Shown: positions 41,386 to 49,965 of the stretch, piece by piece
Position numbering within the stretch: position 1 is the first letter of the stretch
Layout of the letters: each line of letters begins with the position of its first letter
NCBI RefSeq assembly: GCF_011947265.1
Contig: NZ_JAATHD010000027.1
Location: 19,284 to 83,283 of the forward strand
DNA length: 64,000 nt
Source of the DNA: Paenibacillus sp. HB172176
GTDB taxonomy: Bacteria; Bacillota; Bacilli; Paenibacillales; Paenibacillaceae
Reading direction: 5' to 3'
Translations under genes and position numbers: made by a program
Notes under the pieces: model-generated
Told to the model about the DNA's origin: nothing
Databases searched by the model: none
The model's input: the letters and a program-made list of their open reading frames with translations, nothing else

Positions 41386-43350
41386 ATGCCAAAGTTTCTT
41401 ATAGCAAGATGGCATGGCATGCATCATACGGCGTCGTTTGCCGTTATGCTGATCATGGCGGCGGTTCTCGCCTGGTATGTGCATATCATAGTCGGGCTGG
41501 CCGCCCTGCTGCTAACCGTGTTGTCGGCCGTATACAACCTATTATCGGAGCGGGCTTTCCGCAAAGATCTGAAGACCTATCTGGGGACCTTGTCGTACCG
41601 CGTGAAGAAGGGCGGCAATGATGTCATCAGCGAGCTGCCCTTCGGCATTATTCTCTATAACGAAGAGCGCGCCGTCGAATGGCATAATCCTTATATTGCG
41701 GGCATTATGGAGCGGGAATCGGTAATCGGCGTGCCGTTGACCGAGCTGTTCCCGACTCTTCAACAGACGAAGGAACGCGATGGAACCGTTGAAGCGATGC
41801 TGGGCAATCAGATGTATCAGCTCATCTTCAAGCAGAAGGATCGCATTCTGTACGTGAAGAACGTCACGGAGCTATGGCAGCTCGGACGCAAGTACGAGGA
41901 CGAGAAGCTGTCGCTAGGCGTGGTCATGATCGACAACCTGGACGAAGCGACGCAGGGCCTTGACGATCATCAGCGGAGCTCGCTGCTTAATCGTGTGACC
42001 GCCGAAATCACGGAATGGGCGCAGAAGTACGAAATCTATCTGAAGCGGCTGACCTCAGACCGCTTCTTGCTTATTACCGATCAGCGAACGCTTCGCCAGC
42101 TCGAGCATTCGAGATTCGTGCTTCTGGACGAAGTACGCGAGAGCACGAGCGATCAGAAAATTCCGGTCACGCTCAGTATCGGCTTCTCGGCCGGCGCGGA
42201 TACCATTATCGAGCTGGGTCAATGGGCGCATATGAGTCTCGACATCGCGCTTGGGCGGGGCGGCGACCAAGCCGCCGTCAAGCTGGGCAGCAGACAGACC
42301 TTCTACGGCGGCAAGTCGAACGCGGTCGAGAAGCGTACCCGCGTCAGGGCGAGAGTGGTTGCTCATGCGCTGCGCGATCTCATTAGAGAGAGCCATAATG
42401 TCATTATTATGGGTCACAAGATGCCCGATATGGACGCGGTCGGCGCGGCGATCGGCGTGCTGAAGGCCGCGCAGCTGTTCGGCAAGGAAGCGTATATCGT
42501 GCTGGAGGGCATCAATCCATCCATCGAGCGAATGATGGAGATGCTGCGCGAGGACGAGAAGCTGTCGAAGCGGTTCGTCTCTCCGGAGCAGGCTGCTGCG
42601 TTGTTCACCCCGCACTCGCTTGCCGTTGTCGTCGATACCCACAAGGCGTCGCTGGTGAAGGAGCCGAAGCTGCTCGGGCTTACCGAGCGGATCGTTGTAA
42701 TCGACCACCATCGCAGAGGCGAGGAGTTCATCAATAACGCGATTCTCATCTATATGGAGCCGTATGCGTCATCGACCTGCGAGCTTGTCACCGAGCTGCT
42801 GCAGTATATTCATGACCGGATTTCGCTTGATGTGCGGGAGGCCACCTCGCTGCTCGCCGGCATTACGGTCGATACGAAGAGCTTCACGCTGCGAACGGGC
42901 GCGAGAACGTTCGAGGCGGCCTCCTTCCTGCGCCGCAATGGCGCCGATACGATGCATATCCAGCGGATGCTGCAGGAGGATCTCGAGGAGTTCGTAAGCA
43001 AGGCGGAGATTATCAAGAACGCGCGGGTCGTCTATGATCATATCGCGATTGCGGTAGTGGAGAAGGGGAAGCGGAATTCGCAGCTTCTCATCGCGCAGTC
43101 GGCGGATACCCTGCTGCATATGACGGATATCCTCGCGTCGTTCGTCATCGGCGAGCGTCCTGATGGCCTGATCGGCATCAGCGCAAGGTCGCTCGGGGGG
43201 ATGAACGTGCAGGTGGTCATGGAGAAGATGGGCGGAGGCGGTCACTTGACCAATGCGGCCTCGCAGCTCGAGGGCACGACTGAAGAAGTGGCGGGACGGC
43301 TGATGGCCGTCCTGGAGCAAATTGAATCGGAAGAGGGGTTATTCGAATGA
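41386..43350 (+). CDS. gdpP: Cyclic-di-AMP phosphodiesterase GdpP (YybT)
   Basis: A 654-residue membrane enzyme that hydrolyses c-di-AMP to pApA. Two membrane helices (about residues 12-50) precede a PAS domain (about 80-155). A degenerate GGDEF domain (about 170-300) has no GGDEF motif. The DHH domain has GHKMPDMDAVGAAIG near 343-357, VVDTH near 411 and the signature DHH in VIDHHRRGEEF near 438. A DHHA1 domain ends with GGGGHLTNAASQ. The stop overlaps rplI by four bases. Confidence 0.96.
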   Translation: MPKFLIARWHGMHHTASFAVMLIMAAVLAWYVHIIVGLAALLLTVLSAVYNLLSERAFRKDLKTYLGTLSYRVKKGGNDVISELPFGIILYNEERAVEWHNPYIAGIMERESVIGVPLTELFPTLQQTKERDGTVEAMLGNQMYQLIFKQKDRILYVKNVTELWQLGRKYEDEKLSLGVVMIDNLDEATQGLDDHQRSSLLNRVTAEITEWAQKYEIYLKRLTSDRFLLITDQRTLRQLEHSRFVLLDEVRESTSDQKIPVTLSIGFSAGADTIIELGQWAHMSLDIALGRGGDQAAVKLGSRQTFYGGKSNAVEKRTRVRARVVAHALRDLIRESHNVIIMGHKMPDMDAVGAAIGVLKAAQLFGKEAYIVLEGINPSIERMMEMLREDEKLSKRFVSPEQAAALFTPHSLAVVVDTHKASLVKEPKLLGLTERIVVIDHHRRGEEFINNAILIYMEPYASSTCELVTELLQYIHDRISLDVREATSLLAGITVDTKSFTLRTGARTFEAASFLRRNGADTMHIQRMLQEDLEEFVSKAEIIKNARVVYDHIAIAVVEKGKRNSQLLIAQSADTLLHMTDILASFVIGERPDGLIGISARSLGGMNVQVVMEKMGGGGHLTNAASQLEGTTEEVAGRLMAVLEQIESEEGLFE

Positions 43351-43790
43351 AAGTGATCTTTCTGCAAGATGTGAAGGGCCAGGGCAAGAAGGGCCAAGTG
43401 AAGGATTTGTCCGAAGGTTATGTACGTAATTTCCTGCTGCCGAAGGGGCTTGCGAAGCTGGCGTCCGACGGCAATCTGAAGACGCTGGAGGTTCAGAACG
43501 CGTCGGAGGAGAAGCGGAAGGCGAAGGAGAAGGAAGACGCCGAAGCGCTTGGCAAGAAGCTCGAGGAAATGAAAATTGTCGTGAAAGCGAAGGCTGGAGA
43601 AGGCGGCAAGCTGTTCGGCGCAATTACGAGCAAGCAGATTGCCGAGGCGCTGGCGGGGCAAGGCATCAAGATCGACAAGCGCAAGATCGAGCTCGAGGAG
43701 CCGATTCGCACTTTAGGCGTGACGCAGGTGCCGGTCAAGCTTCATACCGAAGTGAAAGCGATGATGAACGTACAGACCGCCGAGGAATAA
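43347..43790 (+). CDS. rplI: 50S ribosomal protein L9
   Basis: A 147-residue L9 with the conserved start MKVIFLQDVKGQGKKGQVKD, NFLLPKGLA, and the C-terminal domain from LFGAITSKQIAEAL. Its start overlaps the gdpP stop, indicating translational coupling. Confidence 0.97.
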   Translation: MKVIFLQDVKGQGKKGQVKDLSEGYVRNFLLPKGLAKLASDGNLKTLEVQNASEEKRKAKEKEDAEALGKKLEEMKIVVKAKAGEGGKLFGAITSKQIAEALAGQGIKIDKRKIELEEPIRTLGVTQVPVKLHTEVKAMMNVQTAEE

Positions 43791-43870
43791 TCCCGGCAAG
43801 AGCGGGCAAGCGATAGAGCGAACTCGTGAGAGATGGAGGCATAAAGAGGAACAATGGAGGAGTGCGCAGG

Positions 43871-45232
43871 ATGAGTAACGAGCAGTTATACGATCGGGTG
43901 CCGCCGCAAAATATGGAAGCCGAGCAAGCGGTTATCGGTGCGGTTCTGCTGCAGCCGGAAGCGCTGATCACCGCGATGGAGCGAATCAGAGTCGAAGATT
44001 TCTACGGCAGCGCGCATCAGCAGATCTACGAAGCGATGATTGAGCTCGGCGAAGACAGCAAACCGATCGATCTCGTGACTCTATCCACGCATCTCATGGA
44101 TAAGGGGCTTCTGGAGGATATCGGCGGGGTTACCTATCTGTCGAAGCTGGCGAATAGCGTCCCGACCGCGGCGAACGTCGATTATTACGCGCAGATTGTC
44201 GAAGAGAAGTCGATGCTGCGGCGTCTCATTCGCACGGCGACGAATATTGTAACCGACGGCTACGCGAATTCCGACGAGGTAGCCGTGCTTCTCAGCGACG
44301 CTGAGAAGAAGATTCTCGAAATTTCCAACAGACGCTCCTCCAGCGGCTTCATCTCGATTCGGGATGTTCTGATGGAAGTGTTCGAGAAGGTAGAGTTTCT
44401 CTACAATAACAAAGGCGGAACCTCCGGCATTCCCTCCGGCTTCGTCGATCTGGACCGGATGACGGCCGGCTTCCAGCGCAGCGATCTTATTATCGTGGCG
44501 GCCCGTCCTTCCGTCGGCAAGACCGCGTTCGCGCTGAATATCGCCCAGAATGTCGGCGTTCGGGCGAAGGAGACGGTGGCGATCTTCTCGCTCGAGATGT
44601 CGGCCGCCCAGCTCGTTCAGCGGATGATCTGCGCCGAAGCGAACGTGGATGCGACGCGCATGCGTACGGGCAGTCTCGAGGGCGACGACTGGGAGAAGCT
44701 GACGATGGCGATCGGCTCGCTCTCCGAGGCGCAGATCTTCATTGATGATACGCCGGGCGTCACGGTAGCGGATATCCGCTCCAAGTGCCGGCGCCTGAAG
44801 AAGGAGAACGGCCTGGGCATGATTCTCATCGACTACCTGCAGCTCATCTCCGGCAAAGGCAAGGCCGGCGAGAACCGGCAGCAGGAGGTATCGGAAATTT
44901 CCCGTACCTTGAAGCAAATTGCGCGGGAGCTGGAAGTGCCGGTCATCGCGCTGTCTCAGCTCAGCCGCGGCGTCGAGCAACGCCAGGACAAGCGTCCGAT
45001 GATGTCCGATCTTCGGGAATCCGGCTCGATCGAGCAGGATGCCGATATTGTCTCCTTCCTCTATCGGGATGATTATTACGACAAGGAATCCGAGAAGAAG
45101 AACATTATCGAGATCATTATCGCCAAGCAGCGGAATGGGCCCGTGGGAACGGTGGAGCTTGTTTTCTTGAAAAATTACAATAAATTCGTCAGCCTGGACC
45201 GCACGCACCAGGATCCTTCGCAGGCATCATGA
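43871..45232 (+). CDS. dnaB: Replicative DNA helicase
   Basis: A 453-residue DnaB-type hexameric helicase (called DnaC in B. subtilis). The N-terminal domain starts RVPPQNMEAEQAVIGAVLL. The RecA-like motor has Walker A ARPSVGKTAFAL near residues 212-223, Walker B in MILIDYLQLI, and motif RGVEQRQDKRPMMSDLRESGSIEQDAD split over residues near 370-395. No intein is present. ATG 43871 matches the family start; an upstream GTG at 43826 would add 15 residues. Confidence 0.97.
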   Translation: MSNEQLYDRVPPQNMEAEQAVIGAVLLQPEALITAMERIRVEDFYGSAHQQIYEAMIELGEDSKPIDLVTLSTHLMDKGLLEDIGGVTYLSKLANSVPTAANVDYYAQIVEEKSMLRRLIRTATNIVTDGYANSDEVAVLLSDAEKKILEISNRRSSSGFISIRDVLMEVFEKVEFLYNNKGGTSGIPSGFVDLDRMTAGFQRSDLIIVAARPSVGKTAFALNIAQNVGVRAKETVAIFSLEMSAAQLVQRMICAEANVDATRMRTGSLEGDDWEKLTMAIGSLSEAQIFIDDTPGVTVADIRSKCRRLKKENGLGMILIDYLQLISGKGKAGENRQQEVSEISRTLKQIARELEVPVIALSQLSRGVEQRQDKRPMMSDLRESGSIEQDADIVSFLYRDDYYDKESEKKNIIEIIIAKQRNGPVGTVELVFLKNYNKFVSLDRTHQDPSQAS

Positions 45233-45259
45233 TTCAAGTAAAGGCTGACGCCTAATTTC

Positions 45260-45299
45260 CGAACAATTGCACTTTGCCATGTGCGATTGTTCGTTTTTT
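45260..45299 (+). terminator. Terminator after dnaB
   Basis: CGAACAAT-(T)-GCAC pairs with GTGC-(G)-ATTGTTCG, followed by six T. Confidence 0.88.
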
Positions 45300-45303
45300 G
45301 TGT

Positions 45304-45332
45304 TTGACTTCTCAAGGTCGTACTGCTACACT
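45304..45332 (+). promoter_or_regulatory. Promoter of purA
   Basis: TTGACT, 17 bases, TACACT, 70 bases ahead of the purA start. Confidence 0.7.
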
Positions 45333-45401
45333 AGTACTGCTGTGTTTTTGCGAAAACATTGATTAAATTTCGATGTTCAGACATCGGACGGGGGTATGAT
45401 T

Positions 45402-46688
45402 ATGTCTACGGTTGTTGTAGTCGGCACGCAGTGGGGAGACGAAGGAAAAGGCAAAATTACCGATTTCCTCGCGGAAGGCGCGGATGTGGTGGCACGTTAC
45501 CAAGGCGGTAACAATGCCGGGCATACCATTCTTATCGATAACAAAAAATATAAATTAACGATGATTCCATCGGGCATCTTCAATCATAATAAAACTTGCG
45601 TCATCGGCAACGGAATGGTCATCAATCCGGAAGCGTTGATTCAAGAAATTAATTATATTCACGAGAACGGCTTCTCGACCGATAACCTGAAAATTAGTGA
45701 TCGCGCTCATGTCATCATGCCGTATCATCTGGTGCTGGACGCGCTGGAAGAGGATCGCAAGGGCGACAACAAGATCGGTACGACGCGCAAGGGCATCGGT
45801 CCGTGCTACATGGACAAGGCGTCCCGCAACGGCGTTCGCATCGCGGATCTGATGGATGCGGAAGAGTTCGAACTCCGCGTCAGAGCGATTATGAAGGAGA
45901 AGAATCAGCTCATTCAGCAAGTGTACGGCAGCGAGCCGCTTGATGCGGAAGAGATTATCAGCAGCTATCTTGGCTTCGCGGAGATTCTTCGTCCTTACGT
46001 CACGGATACATCCGTTGTGCTGAACGACGCGATTGACGATAACAAGAAGGTGCTGTTCGAAGGCGCGCAAGGCGTCATGCTGGATATCGATCAGGGCACG
46101 TATCCGTTCGTTACTTCTTCGAATCCGTCCGCTGGCGGCGTCTGCATTGGCTCCGGCGTAGGACCCTCGAAGATTCAGCAGGTTATCGGCGTAGCGAAGG
46201 CCTACACGACACGTGTCGGCGACGGTCCGTTCCCGACCGAGCAGGATAATGAGATCGGCCAATTGATTCGCGACAAGGGTCACGAGTACGGCACGGTTAC
46301 CGGACGTCCGCGCCGCGTCGGCTGGTTCGACACGGTTGTCGTCCGTCATGCGCGCCGCGTCAGCGGCATTACCGGCCTGTCCCTGAACTCGATCGATGTG
46401 CTTACTGGCCTTGAGACGGTGAAAATCTGCACGGGCTACAAGTACCGCGGGGAGATCATTCATCATTATCCGGCAAGCCTGAAGGCTGTCTCCGAATGCG
46501 AAGCTGTCTACGAGGAGTATCCAGGCTGGTCCGAGGATATTTCCGGCGCGAAGAAGCTTGAGGATCTTCCGGCGAACGCGCTGAATTACTTGAATCGGGT
46601 GTCCGAGCTGACTGGTATTCCGATCGCGATCTTCTCTGTGGGACGCAACCGCGAGCAAACGAACCAGGTTCTGCGGATCTACGAATAG
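45402..46688 (+). CDS. purA: Adenylosuccinate synthetase
   Basis: A 428-residue enzyme joining IMP and aspartate with GTP in AMP synthesis. The GTP/IMP loop GTQWGDEGKGK, GNNAGHT, GTTRKGIGPCYMDK and GRPRRVGWFD are all present. ATG 45402 (MSTVVVVG) is the family start; ATG 45396 would add two residues. It is a single-gene unit with its own promoter. Confidence 0.97.
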   Translation: MSTVVVVGTQWGDEGKGKITDFLAEGADVVARYQGGNNAGHTILIDNKKYKLTMIPSGIFNHNKTCVIGNGMVINPEALIQEINYIHENGFSTDNLKISDRAHVIMPYHLVLDALEEDRKGDNKIGTTRKGIGPCYMDKASRNGVRIADLMDAEEFELRVRAIMKEKNQLIQQVYGSEPLDAEEIISSYLGFAEILRPYVTDTSVVLNDAIDDNKKVLFEGAQGVMLDIDQGTYPFVTSSNPSAGGVCIGSGVGPSKIQQVIGVAKAYTTRVGDGPFPTEQDNEIGQLIRDKGHEYGTVTGRPRRVGWFDTVVVRHARRVSGITGLSLNSIDVLTGLETVKICTGYKYRGEIIHHYPASLKAVSECEAVYEEYPGWSEDISGAKKLEDLPANALNYLNRVSELTGIPIAIFSVGRNREQTNQVLRIYE

Positions 46689-46749
46689 AGCAAGAACTCT
46701 GTTAAGTCATAGGCAGTCACCGGAATGAAAAAGCTGGTTTTAAAGGACA

Positions 46750-46926
46750 TTCGCGACCGTTACGCGACGATATCAACGATTTTCAGAATGTAAGGGTCGC
46801 ATTTGACCGTTATCGTTAGAAATTAGGGTTGAACCCTCTCATTAGCTCTTCTTACGGGCATCCGTGACCGTTAAAATGCCAGTTAGGCGTGATTAGGGCT
46901 TCTTACGGTCAATGGTGACCGTTACG
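46750..46926. repeat. Intergenic repeat cluster (GACCGTTA type)
   Basis: GACCGTTA occurs four times on the plus strand (46755, 46805, 46866, 46917), about 50-60 bases apart, each preceded by CG, TT, GT or GT. Related inverted pieces (CTTCTTACGG) lie between. The gap 46689-47243 holds no convincing gene; a short open frame across the repeats is probably chance. Confidence 0.7.
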
Positions 46927-47102
46927 CTACACACCTTGGTCAAATGGCCACATGCTAACGGAATCACAATGAATCGGCAGCCTCTCAAAGGTTCGTTTGA
47001 GCAAGAATGTATTAAAAAACGCCGCTCAAAATCTTACGGATTTAGATTGTCAGTAGGAACAGCTTCGGATAATCCTAATGCTTTCAAAGTTTATAGCTCT
47101 TC

Positions 47103-47143
47103 AAGCTCTTGCCATCCTATCAGGATAGCAAGAGCTTTTTTTT
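47103..47143 (+). terminator. Strong terminator hairpin
   Basis: AAGCTCTTGC and GCAAGAGCTT flank an inner ATCCT/AGGAT stem, followed by a run of T. It ends any read-through from purA and the repeat region. Confidence 0.88.
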
Positions 47144-47243
47144 CGTTGTGGAATGCCTGTAAACGAAATTGACCATAATGGTAGAGAGGAGCGGATGCTT
47201 ACGATGCTACGTTTGTAGAACAAACATTTTAGGAGATGAACAT

Positions 47244-47999
47244 ATGTTTAGAGGATTGACCTGGCTGGCGAAGCTGATTGCGGCGGGACTTATTATTAGC
47301 TTTCTGTCGATCTGGACGACGGGGTATATTGTGACAAGCTATGTGGAGTCGATTCTGAAGCAATTCGAGCTGCCGGTAGAGGTGCCGCCGATCGCCATGT
47401 CGGGCGTATGGGGCAAGCTGTGGGGCTCGGAGCCTCTGCTCGTGGACGAGGGCGGCGCAACGGCTTCAGAGACTGCTGGACTGGACGATGCCGGAGAGAC
47501 AGACCAGGATGAAGCAGAATCTGAGGGTCTATCGGTGGATTCGGGCAGCGACAACTCCTCCCATCCATCAGATTCTTCTCAAGAGGATTCATCCGTCTCG
47601 GAAGACGAGGGCATGCCGAATGCGACGGAGGTGTTCGGGAATGTCGATGATGGACCGATCACGGATATGGGGGCCAGCGGAGGAAGCGCAGCGGGCAGCG
47701 GGCAGGACTTGGATGGAACGGGTAGCGATGAGGGAAGCGTCGACGGTGCCATCGGCACGGAGGTGGCGATTACCGAGGAAGGGGTGACGGATGCTAAGGA
47801 GAAGATGAGCGACGAGGATAAGAGCAAGCTGCTAGAGCTGCTGATGACGGAGCTGCCGCAAGAGACTTGGCAGCAAATCTCCTCCTATATGGAAGACGGA
47901 CTGACCGATGATGAGCTTCTGGATGTGCAGCAACTGATGGCGCAATATCTCGACGAGGGTCAATATAATGAGATGATGGGCATTCTGAAAAAATATTAA
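47244..47999 (+). CDS. Acidic membrane-anchored protein of unknown function
   Basis: A 251-residue protein not recognised as a named family. One N-terminal membrane segment (about residues 9-33, LIAAGLIISFLSIWTTGYIV) is followed by an extracytoplasmic Ser/Asp/Glu/Gly-rich low-complexity region of about 110 residues. A helical C-terminal domain of about 65 residues follows (SDEDKSKLLELLMTELPQ, then LTDDELLDVQQLMAQYLDEG). ATG 47244 follows GGAGATGA. A short palindrome GTTTGT-AGA-ACAAAC lies 19 bases upstream of the start. The adjacent cell-wall genes suggest an envelope role, by context only. Confidence 0.7.
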   Translation: MFRGLTWLAKLIAAGLIISFLSIWTTGYIVTSYVESILKQFELPVEVPPIAMSGVWGKLWGSEPLLVDEGGATASETAGLDDAGETDQDEAESEGLSVDSGSDNSSHPSDSSQEDSSVSEDEGMPNATEVFGNVDDGPITDMGASGGSAAGSGQDLDGTGSDEGSVDGAIGTEVAITEEGVTDAKEKMSDEDKSKLLELLMTELPQETWQQISSYMEDGLTDDELLDVQQLMAQYLDEGQYNEMMGILKKY

Positions 48000-48031
48000 T
48001 TTTACCAATAGGCTGTTAGTGTTGCCCCCTT

Positions 48032-48048
48032 TGTAAACCGTATGTTAA
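48032..48048 (+). promoter_or_regulatory. WalR box upstream of the M23 peptidase gene
   Basis: TGTAAA-CCGTA-TGTTAA is an exact match to the WalR (YycF) consensus TGTWAH-N5-TGTWAH. It lies about 90 bases upstream of a peptidoglycan peptidase gene, the usual kind of WalR target, and within 2 kb of walR itself. Confidence 0.7.
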
Positions 48049-48055
48049 AGTATTA

Positions 48056-48089
48056 GGCGAGCGTTCCGACAGGAAGATTCGCCTTTTTT
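48056..48089 (+). terminator. Hairpin with T-run between WalR box and peptidase gene
   Basis: GGCGA and TTCC pair with GGAA and TCGCC across a three-by-three internal loop and a GACA loop, followed by six T. It probably ends the upstream gene; it could also attenuate a transcript started near the WalR box. Confidence 0.65.
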
Positions 48090-48139
48090 CTTGTTTAAAT
48101 GCGCAAAATTCTCAGCAGACGTGCGAAAAGGAGACAATC

Positions 48140-49741
48140 ATGACCGGTTTCAGGGACCTGGGTCGTATGAAGGAATTGTGGAAGAAGTCCACAAACTACT
48201 TTCGTCGTACGAACTCGCTAGACTTGAGTGGTAAGACCGAGCAACAAGCGGCTAACGTGATGGTTTCTTCTCCCCTCTGGAGGAAGAAGTCGGTACAACT
48301 CGCAAGCGGAGCAGCCATCCTGCTCATCACCGCAGGCATTATCGGATATCAACAATACACGCAGTATATAGAGAAGAATACCTTTCCGTTCTATCATGTC
48401 TATCAGAACGGCGAAGAAATCGGCACGGTGGGAAGCCCTGAAGATGTCGAGCAGTTGATTGCTTCCGAGACACAGCAGCTGCAAGAAGCGAATCCGGATG
48501 TGAATATGGAACTGGAAACCGGCGATCTTACATACGAGCGAGACAACGCGTTCAAGGCCGAGCCGGCTACGGACAATACGCTCAAGGAGCTCGAAGCTGC
48601 ATTCACCTCCCATGCGGTAGGCGTGGAGGTGAAGGTTGACGGCAAGCTGATCGGCATTGTGAAGGATCAGGAGACGGCGGACAGCATTCTTGAACGCGTG
48701 CAGAGCAAGTACGCTCCAGAACTGGTCGCAGACGTGGCTAAGAAATCAAAGTCGGTAAGCACTCTGTCCTATAGTTCGGAAGGCGGAGAGACGGAGAAGT
48801 CGACTGCATCGGCCTCGGCTGCGCCGGATTTGACCAAGCCCGGCACGGTAGTTACGGATGTGGCTTTTGTCGAAGCGGTCGAAATGGATGATGTCGATGC
48901 GAATCCGACCGATATCGAAGCGGCGGAGGATGTCTACAAGAAGATTATTACGGGAAGCACGAAGCCGACGAAATATACGGTGCAAGCCGGCGACTGCATT
49001 GGCTGTATCGCGCAGAAGTTCGATATTTCTCCGCAAGTTATTTACGAGAACAATGATTGGATCGAGGACGACAAGATTACGGTTGGCGACGTGCTTGATC
49101 TGACGGTGCTCCAGCCGGAGCTTACGGTGAAGACGACCGAGAATCTGGTTCAGCTCGAAGCGATTGCGCCTCCCATCGAGGTGAAGAAGAACGATACTAT
49201 GCGGGTCGGTCAATCGAAGACGATTCAAGCAGGCGTCGACGGCCAGCAGCGACTCACGTACAAGGTTGAGAAGGAGAACGGATACGTCGTATCCGAGGAG
49301 CTGATCAACCAGGAAGTGTTGAAGGAAGCTGTTCCCGAGATTATCGAGAAGGGCACGCTTGTCATCAAGGGCGTGGGCAGCGGCAAATTCATCTATCCGA
49401 TAAAAAACCATAAAATTTCAAGCACATTTGGATGGCGTTGGGGCCGTCAACACAATGGTATTGATATGACAGGCAGTAAATCGGTTATGGCTGCGGATGC
49501 GGGAGTTGTCACCTATGCAGGGTACGACAAATCACGCGGCAATTATATTATTCTTGATCATCAGAACGGATTTGAGACTTACTATGAACATCTCAGCTCT
49601 TTCAAGGTGAAGAAGGGCGAGAAGGTGGAGCAAGGTGACGTTATCGCCATCATGGGCAACACAGGAAATTCAACAGGCACTCATCTTCATTTCGAGATTC
49701 ATAAGAACGGCGTGATCTACAATCCGTTAAAGTACTTATAA
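48140..49741 (+). CDS. M23 family peptidoglycan endopeptidase with LysM and G5-like domains
   Basis: A 533-residue envelope hydrolase. A basic cytoplasmic segment and one membrane helix (about residues 52-73) anchor it. A long linker with two related segments follows. Then come a LysM-type cell-wall binding motif (YTVQAGDCIGCIAQKFDISP near 276-295), a G5-like domain (EAIAPPIEVKKNDTMRVG) and a C-terminal M23 domain with zinc motif RQHNGIDM and HLHFEIH. The CxxC in the LysM-like repeat is unusual. ATG 48140 follows AAAGGAGA. A perfect WalR box upstream fits control by the walRK system encoded next. Confidence 0.93.
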   Translation: MTGFRDLGRMKELWKKSTNYFRRTNSLDLSGKTEQQAANVMVSSPLWRKKSVQLASGAAILLITAGIIGYQQYTQYIEKNTFPFYHVYQNGEEIGTVGSPEDVEQLIASETQQLQEANPDVNMELETGDLTYERDNAFKAEPATDNTLKELEAAFTSHAVGVEVKVDGKLIGIVKDQETADSILERVQSKYAPELVADVAKKSKSVSTLSYSSEGGETEKSTASASAAPDLTKPGTVVTDVAFVEAVEMDDVDANPTDIEAAEDVYKKIITGSTKPTKYTVQAGDCIGCIAQKFDISPQVIYENNDWIEDDKITVGDVLDLTVLQPELTVKTTENLVQLEAIAPPIEVKKNDTMRVGQSKTIQAGVDGQQRLTYKVEKENGYVVSEELINQEVLKEAVPEIIEKGTLVIKGVGSGKFIYPIKNHKISSTFGWRWGRQHNGIDMTGSKSVMAADAGVVTYAGYDKSRGNYIILDHQNGFETYYEHLSSFKVKKGEKVEQGDVIAIMGNTGNSTGTHLHFEIHKNGVIYNPLKYL

Positions 49742-49766
49742 TAGACATGTCAGGCAAGAGAAGAAG

Positions 49767-49803
49767 CGCTTTGATGGACACGCTGTCCGTCAAGGCGTTT
49801 TTT
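49767..49803 (+). terminator. Terminator after the M23 peptidase gene
   Basis: CGC-TTTGATGGACA pairs with TGTCC-GTCAA-GGCG (small imperfections), followed by six T. Confidence 0.85.
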
Positions 49804-49832
49804 GCTGCAGCGGATAATTTCGTTCATCATTA

Positions 49833-49861
49833 TTGACTTCATCCACTATTACCCATTAATT
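49833..49861 (+). promoter_or_regulatory. Promoter of the wal operon
   Basis: TTGACT, 17 bases, TTAATT, about 100 bases before walR. A second weaker pair (TTGTGA at 49897, TAGAAT at 49922) lies closer to the gene. Confidence 0.55.
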
Positions 49862-49965
49862 GTTGAAGTGAAACCGTTATGATGAAGGAAGTTTCATTGT
49901 GAAGGAAGGCCGCGCGTGTGTTAGAATAGAAGCATTACAAAGGACAAGCGACAGGCGGTGTGACG

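Noticed and set aside
46912..47172. Open frame of 86 codons after purA
   Set aside because: It has no ribosome binding site, crosses the GACCGTTA repeats and reads through a strong terminator hairpin.
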